Below, one piece after another: positions 7,029 through 8,307 of a DNA stretch of 8,307 nt; positions within the stretch are counted from its first letter, which is position 1; every line of letters begins with the position of its first letter. Source of the DNA: Gammaproteobacteria bacterium (GTDB lineage: Bacteria; Pseudomonadota; Gammaproteobacteria; Steroidobacterales; Woeseiaceae); contig DAOWGY010000190.1 in assembly GCA_030641695.1 (NCBI GenBank), positions 1-8,307 of the forward strand. The letters run 5' to 3'. Both the position numbers and the translations under genes were made by a program. Under the pieces are notes generated by a model. That model saw only the letters and a list, made by a program, of their open reading frames with translations. It was not told the DNA's origin and ran no database searches.

Positions 7029-7568
7029 TCAGGAAATGGTTCCATCATCACTGAGGATTTGACGTAATCTGGCGCGAGCACGATGCAGCCGGGACTTGAC
7101 GGTCCCGATCGGCGTTCCCGTAAGCTCCTGAATTTCATTGAGTTTGTAGCCTTCAGTGTCGTGCAGCAATACGACGATGCGGTGATCTTCGCTGAGCTGC
7201 TGCAGTGCTGCGTCCAGGCGGCCGAAAATCTCGATGCGCTCACTGTCCGCGACCGGGTCGAGGTCGCCGGCAAGGCCTGCCAAACCCTCGCCGGGCAGGT
7301 GCCCCTCGTCGACGAGGTGCATGCGCTCGCGGGCGAAACGGCGATGCTGATCGATGAACAGGTTGTACATGACCCGGCACAGCCAGGAACCCGGCTCCTC
7401 GATTTTCACGATTTCGTGCAGCAGGCCGAAGGCCTTGACAAGCAGTTCCTGGAACAGGTCCTCGGCCTCGGCTTTGCTACCGGTCAGGCGCCAGGCAAGA
7501 CGATACAGCCGGTCGAAGTGCGGCCGCACGACTCGCTCGAATACGTGGCTTTGGTCTGCTTCAGTCAT
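7029..7568 (-). CDS. ECF-type RNA polymerase sigma factor (sigma-70 family, group 4)
   Basis: This is an alternative sigma factor that directs core RNA polymerase to a small regulon, commonly for envelope or stress responses. The 179 residues hold only the two ECF domains. Sigma-2 (about 12-82) has the region 2.1-2.2 core LYRLAWRLTGSKAEAEDLFQ and SWLCRVMYNLFIDQHRR. Sigma-4 (about 118-172) has SEDHRIVVLLHDTEGYKLNE and the helix-turn-helix GTPIGTVKSRLHRARARLR. A linker rich in Gly, Leu and Asp (about 83-112) joins them. There is no C-terminal sensor extension. It is the first gene of a three-gene operon with a probable membrane anti-sigma and a hyperacidic secreted protein, and is divergent from a DMT transporter. 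The ATG at 7568 precedes a normal ECF N-terminus but has only a weak ribosome binding site. Which ECF group it belongs to, and its target promoter, cannot be read here. Confidence 0.95.
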   Translation of the reverse strand: MTEADQSHVFERVVRPHFDRLYRLAWRLTGSKAEAEDLFQELLVKAFGLLHEIVKIEEPGSWLCRVMYNLFIDQHRRFARERMHLVDEGHLPGEGLAGLAGDLDPVADSERIEIFGRLDAALQQLSEDHRIVVLLHDTEGYKLNEIQELTGTPIGTVKSRLHRARARLRQILSDDGTIS

Positions 7569-7580
7569 CGCACCGCCGAG

Positions 7581-7609
7581 TGTATAGCCAGTCGGGGGGC
7601 CTCCGACAA
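7581..7609 (-). promoter_or_regulatory. candidate sigma-70-like promoter of the ECF operon
   Basis: On the minus strand TTGTCG (7609-7604) and TATACA (7586-7581) are separated by exactly 17 bases, each matching four of six consensus positions. Initiation would fall near 7574, leaving a leader of only about six bases before the sigma ATG, in line with the lack of a good Shine-Dalgarno sequence. No GGAAC-type ECF -35 element was seen, so autoregulation is not evident. The region is only 80 bases and shared with the divergent transporter gene. This is a weak pattern match. Confidence 0.3.
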
Positions 7610-7648
7610 GGACGCGCTCTGCTATTCTTGAAGAAAAACAAAGCGCTG

Positions 7649-8307
7649 ATGAAAACGAATACGATTGCCTTGACCGCAGCGGCGATGGTCGCGTTTGCGG
7701 CCAACTCCGTGCTTTGCCGGCGCGCTCTGGGCGCCGGGCTCATCGATGCGGCGAGCTTCGCCACGATCAGAACGGTGTCCGGTGCCGTTATTCTCGGTGT
7801 CATCCTGGCGCTGCGCGCCGGCAAGGTACGGGCGAAACCGAACTGGCGCTCGGTGGTGACGCTGTACCTGTATATGGTGTTCTTCTCGTTTGCTTACCTG
7901 TCCCTGAGTGCCGGGACGGGCGCGTTGGTGCTGTTTGGCGCGGTGCAACTGACGATGTTTATCGTCGCGTTGCGCTCCGGCGAGCACTTCTCGCCCGTGT
8001 CCTGGGTCGGGCTGTCGCTCGCAATCGCCGGTCTCGTGTACCTGGTGTCGCCTGGCGTGACCGCGCCCGACCCGCTGGGCGCAGGCCTGATGGCGGTTGC
8101 GGGAATCGCGTGGGGTTTCTATTCGCTCGTCGGACGATCGGCCGGTGATCCGACGGAGGCAACGGCACACAATTTCATCTTCTCGGTACCGCTTGTTGTC
8201 GTGACGAGCCTGATCTTCCTCGGCGACTTCCAGGTCTCATTCGCCGGCGCAGCTTACGCGATTGCGTCGGGGGCGATTGCGTCAGGCATCGGCTACGTTA
8301 TCTGGTA
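7649..8307 (+). CDS. DMT/EamA-family inner-membrane transporter, N-terminal part (cut by window edge)
   Basis: This is a drug/metabolite transporter superfamily permease of unknown substrate. The 219 codons present show about seven hydrophobic segments (roughly 5-24, 37-56, 69-88, 91-108, 116-134, 143-161, 176-192), with an eighth starting near 198. The family usually has ten helices and about 290 residues in two EamA repeats. Typical features are FAANSVLCRRAL (16-27) in the first helix, SWVGLSLAIAGLVYLVSP (118-135) at the end of the first repeat, and SGAIASGIGYVIW (207-219), the familiar glycine-rich motif of the second repeat. I chose ATG 7649; an in-frame TTG at 7628 could add seven residues (with KKNK), and the ribosome binding site is poor for both. 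It is divergent from the ECF sigma gene by 80 bases, which may mean shared control, although EamA genes are common neighbours of many operons. No stop codon is reached. Confidence 0.9.
   Translation, partial: MKTNTIALTAAAMVAFAANSVLCRRALGAGLIDAASFATIRTVSGAVILGVILALRAGKVRAKPNWRSVVTLYLYMVFFSFAYLSLSAGTGALVLFGAVQLTMFIVALRSGEHFSPVSWVGLSLAIAGLVYLVSPGVTAPDPLGAGLMAVAGIAWGFYSLVGRSAGDPTEATAHNFIFSVPLVVVTSLIFLGDFQVSFAGAAYAIASGAIASGIGYVIW

Noticed and set aside
7622..8170. Minus-strand open frame of 182 codons opposite the transporter
   Set aside because: The plus-strand frame encodes clear membrane helices with EamA motifs; the antisense product is Arg/His-rich with no domain.

Overview
The window looks like chromosomal DNA of a free-living, moderately high-GC gammaproteobacterium. 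This is inferred from protein resemblance: a 720-residue UvrD that starts and ends like the enterobacterial protein, a two-domain TrkA followed by TrkH, and outer-membrane and periplasmic proteins with Sec signals. I cannot place it at genus level. Coding density is very high: the longest stretch without a gene is about 127 bases, and there are no RNA genes, mobile elements or CRISPR arrays that I can see.

Layout, right to left along the minus strand. At the far right (7649-8307, plus strand) a DMT/EamA-type transporter runs off the edge. Divergent from it is a compact three-gene minus-strand operon: an ECF sigma factor (7568-7029), a single-pass membrane protein that is probably its anti-sigma factor (6992-6459), and a secreted, extremely acidic protein in which about 54% of mature residues are Asp or Glu (6412-5876). 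The operon is closed by two successive hairpins, the second a very strong intrinsic terminator (5792-5824).

Below the terminator a second co-directional minus-strand series begins. It holds a TPR plus outer-membrane beta-barrel protein with a probable TTG start (5748-4084), the DNA helicase UvrD (4031-1869), and the potassium-uptake proteins TrkA (1814-438) and TrkH (407 to beyond the left edge). The gaps are only 52, 54 and 30 bases and no terminator is visible between the genes, so they may be transcribed together.

Functionally, TrkA is the cytoplasmic NAD(H)-binding regulator of the TrkH channel, so these two form one potassium-uptake system. UvrD is a housekeeping repair helicase. The less familiar part is the sigma / non-zinc anti-sigma / hyperacidic secreted protein cassette, with a Slam-like TPR-barrel protein directly after its terminator. 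The cassette is the best candidate for an incompletely described envelope-sensing system, but its signal and output cannot be read from the sequence.
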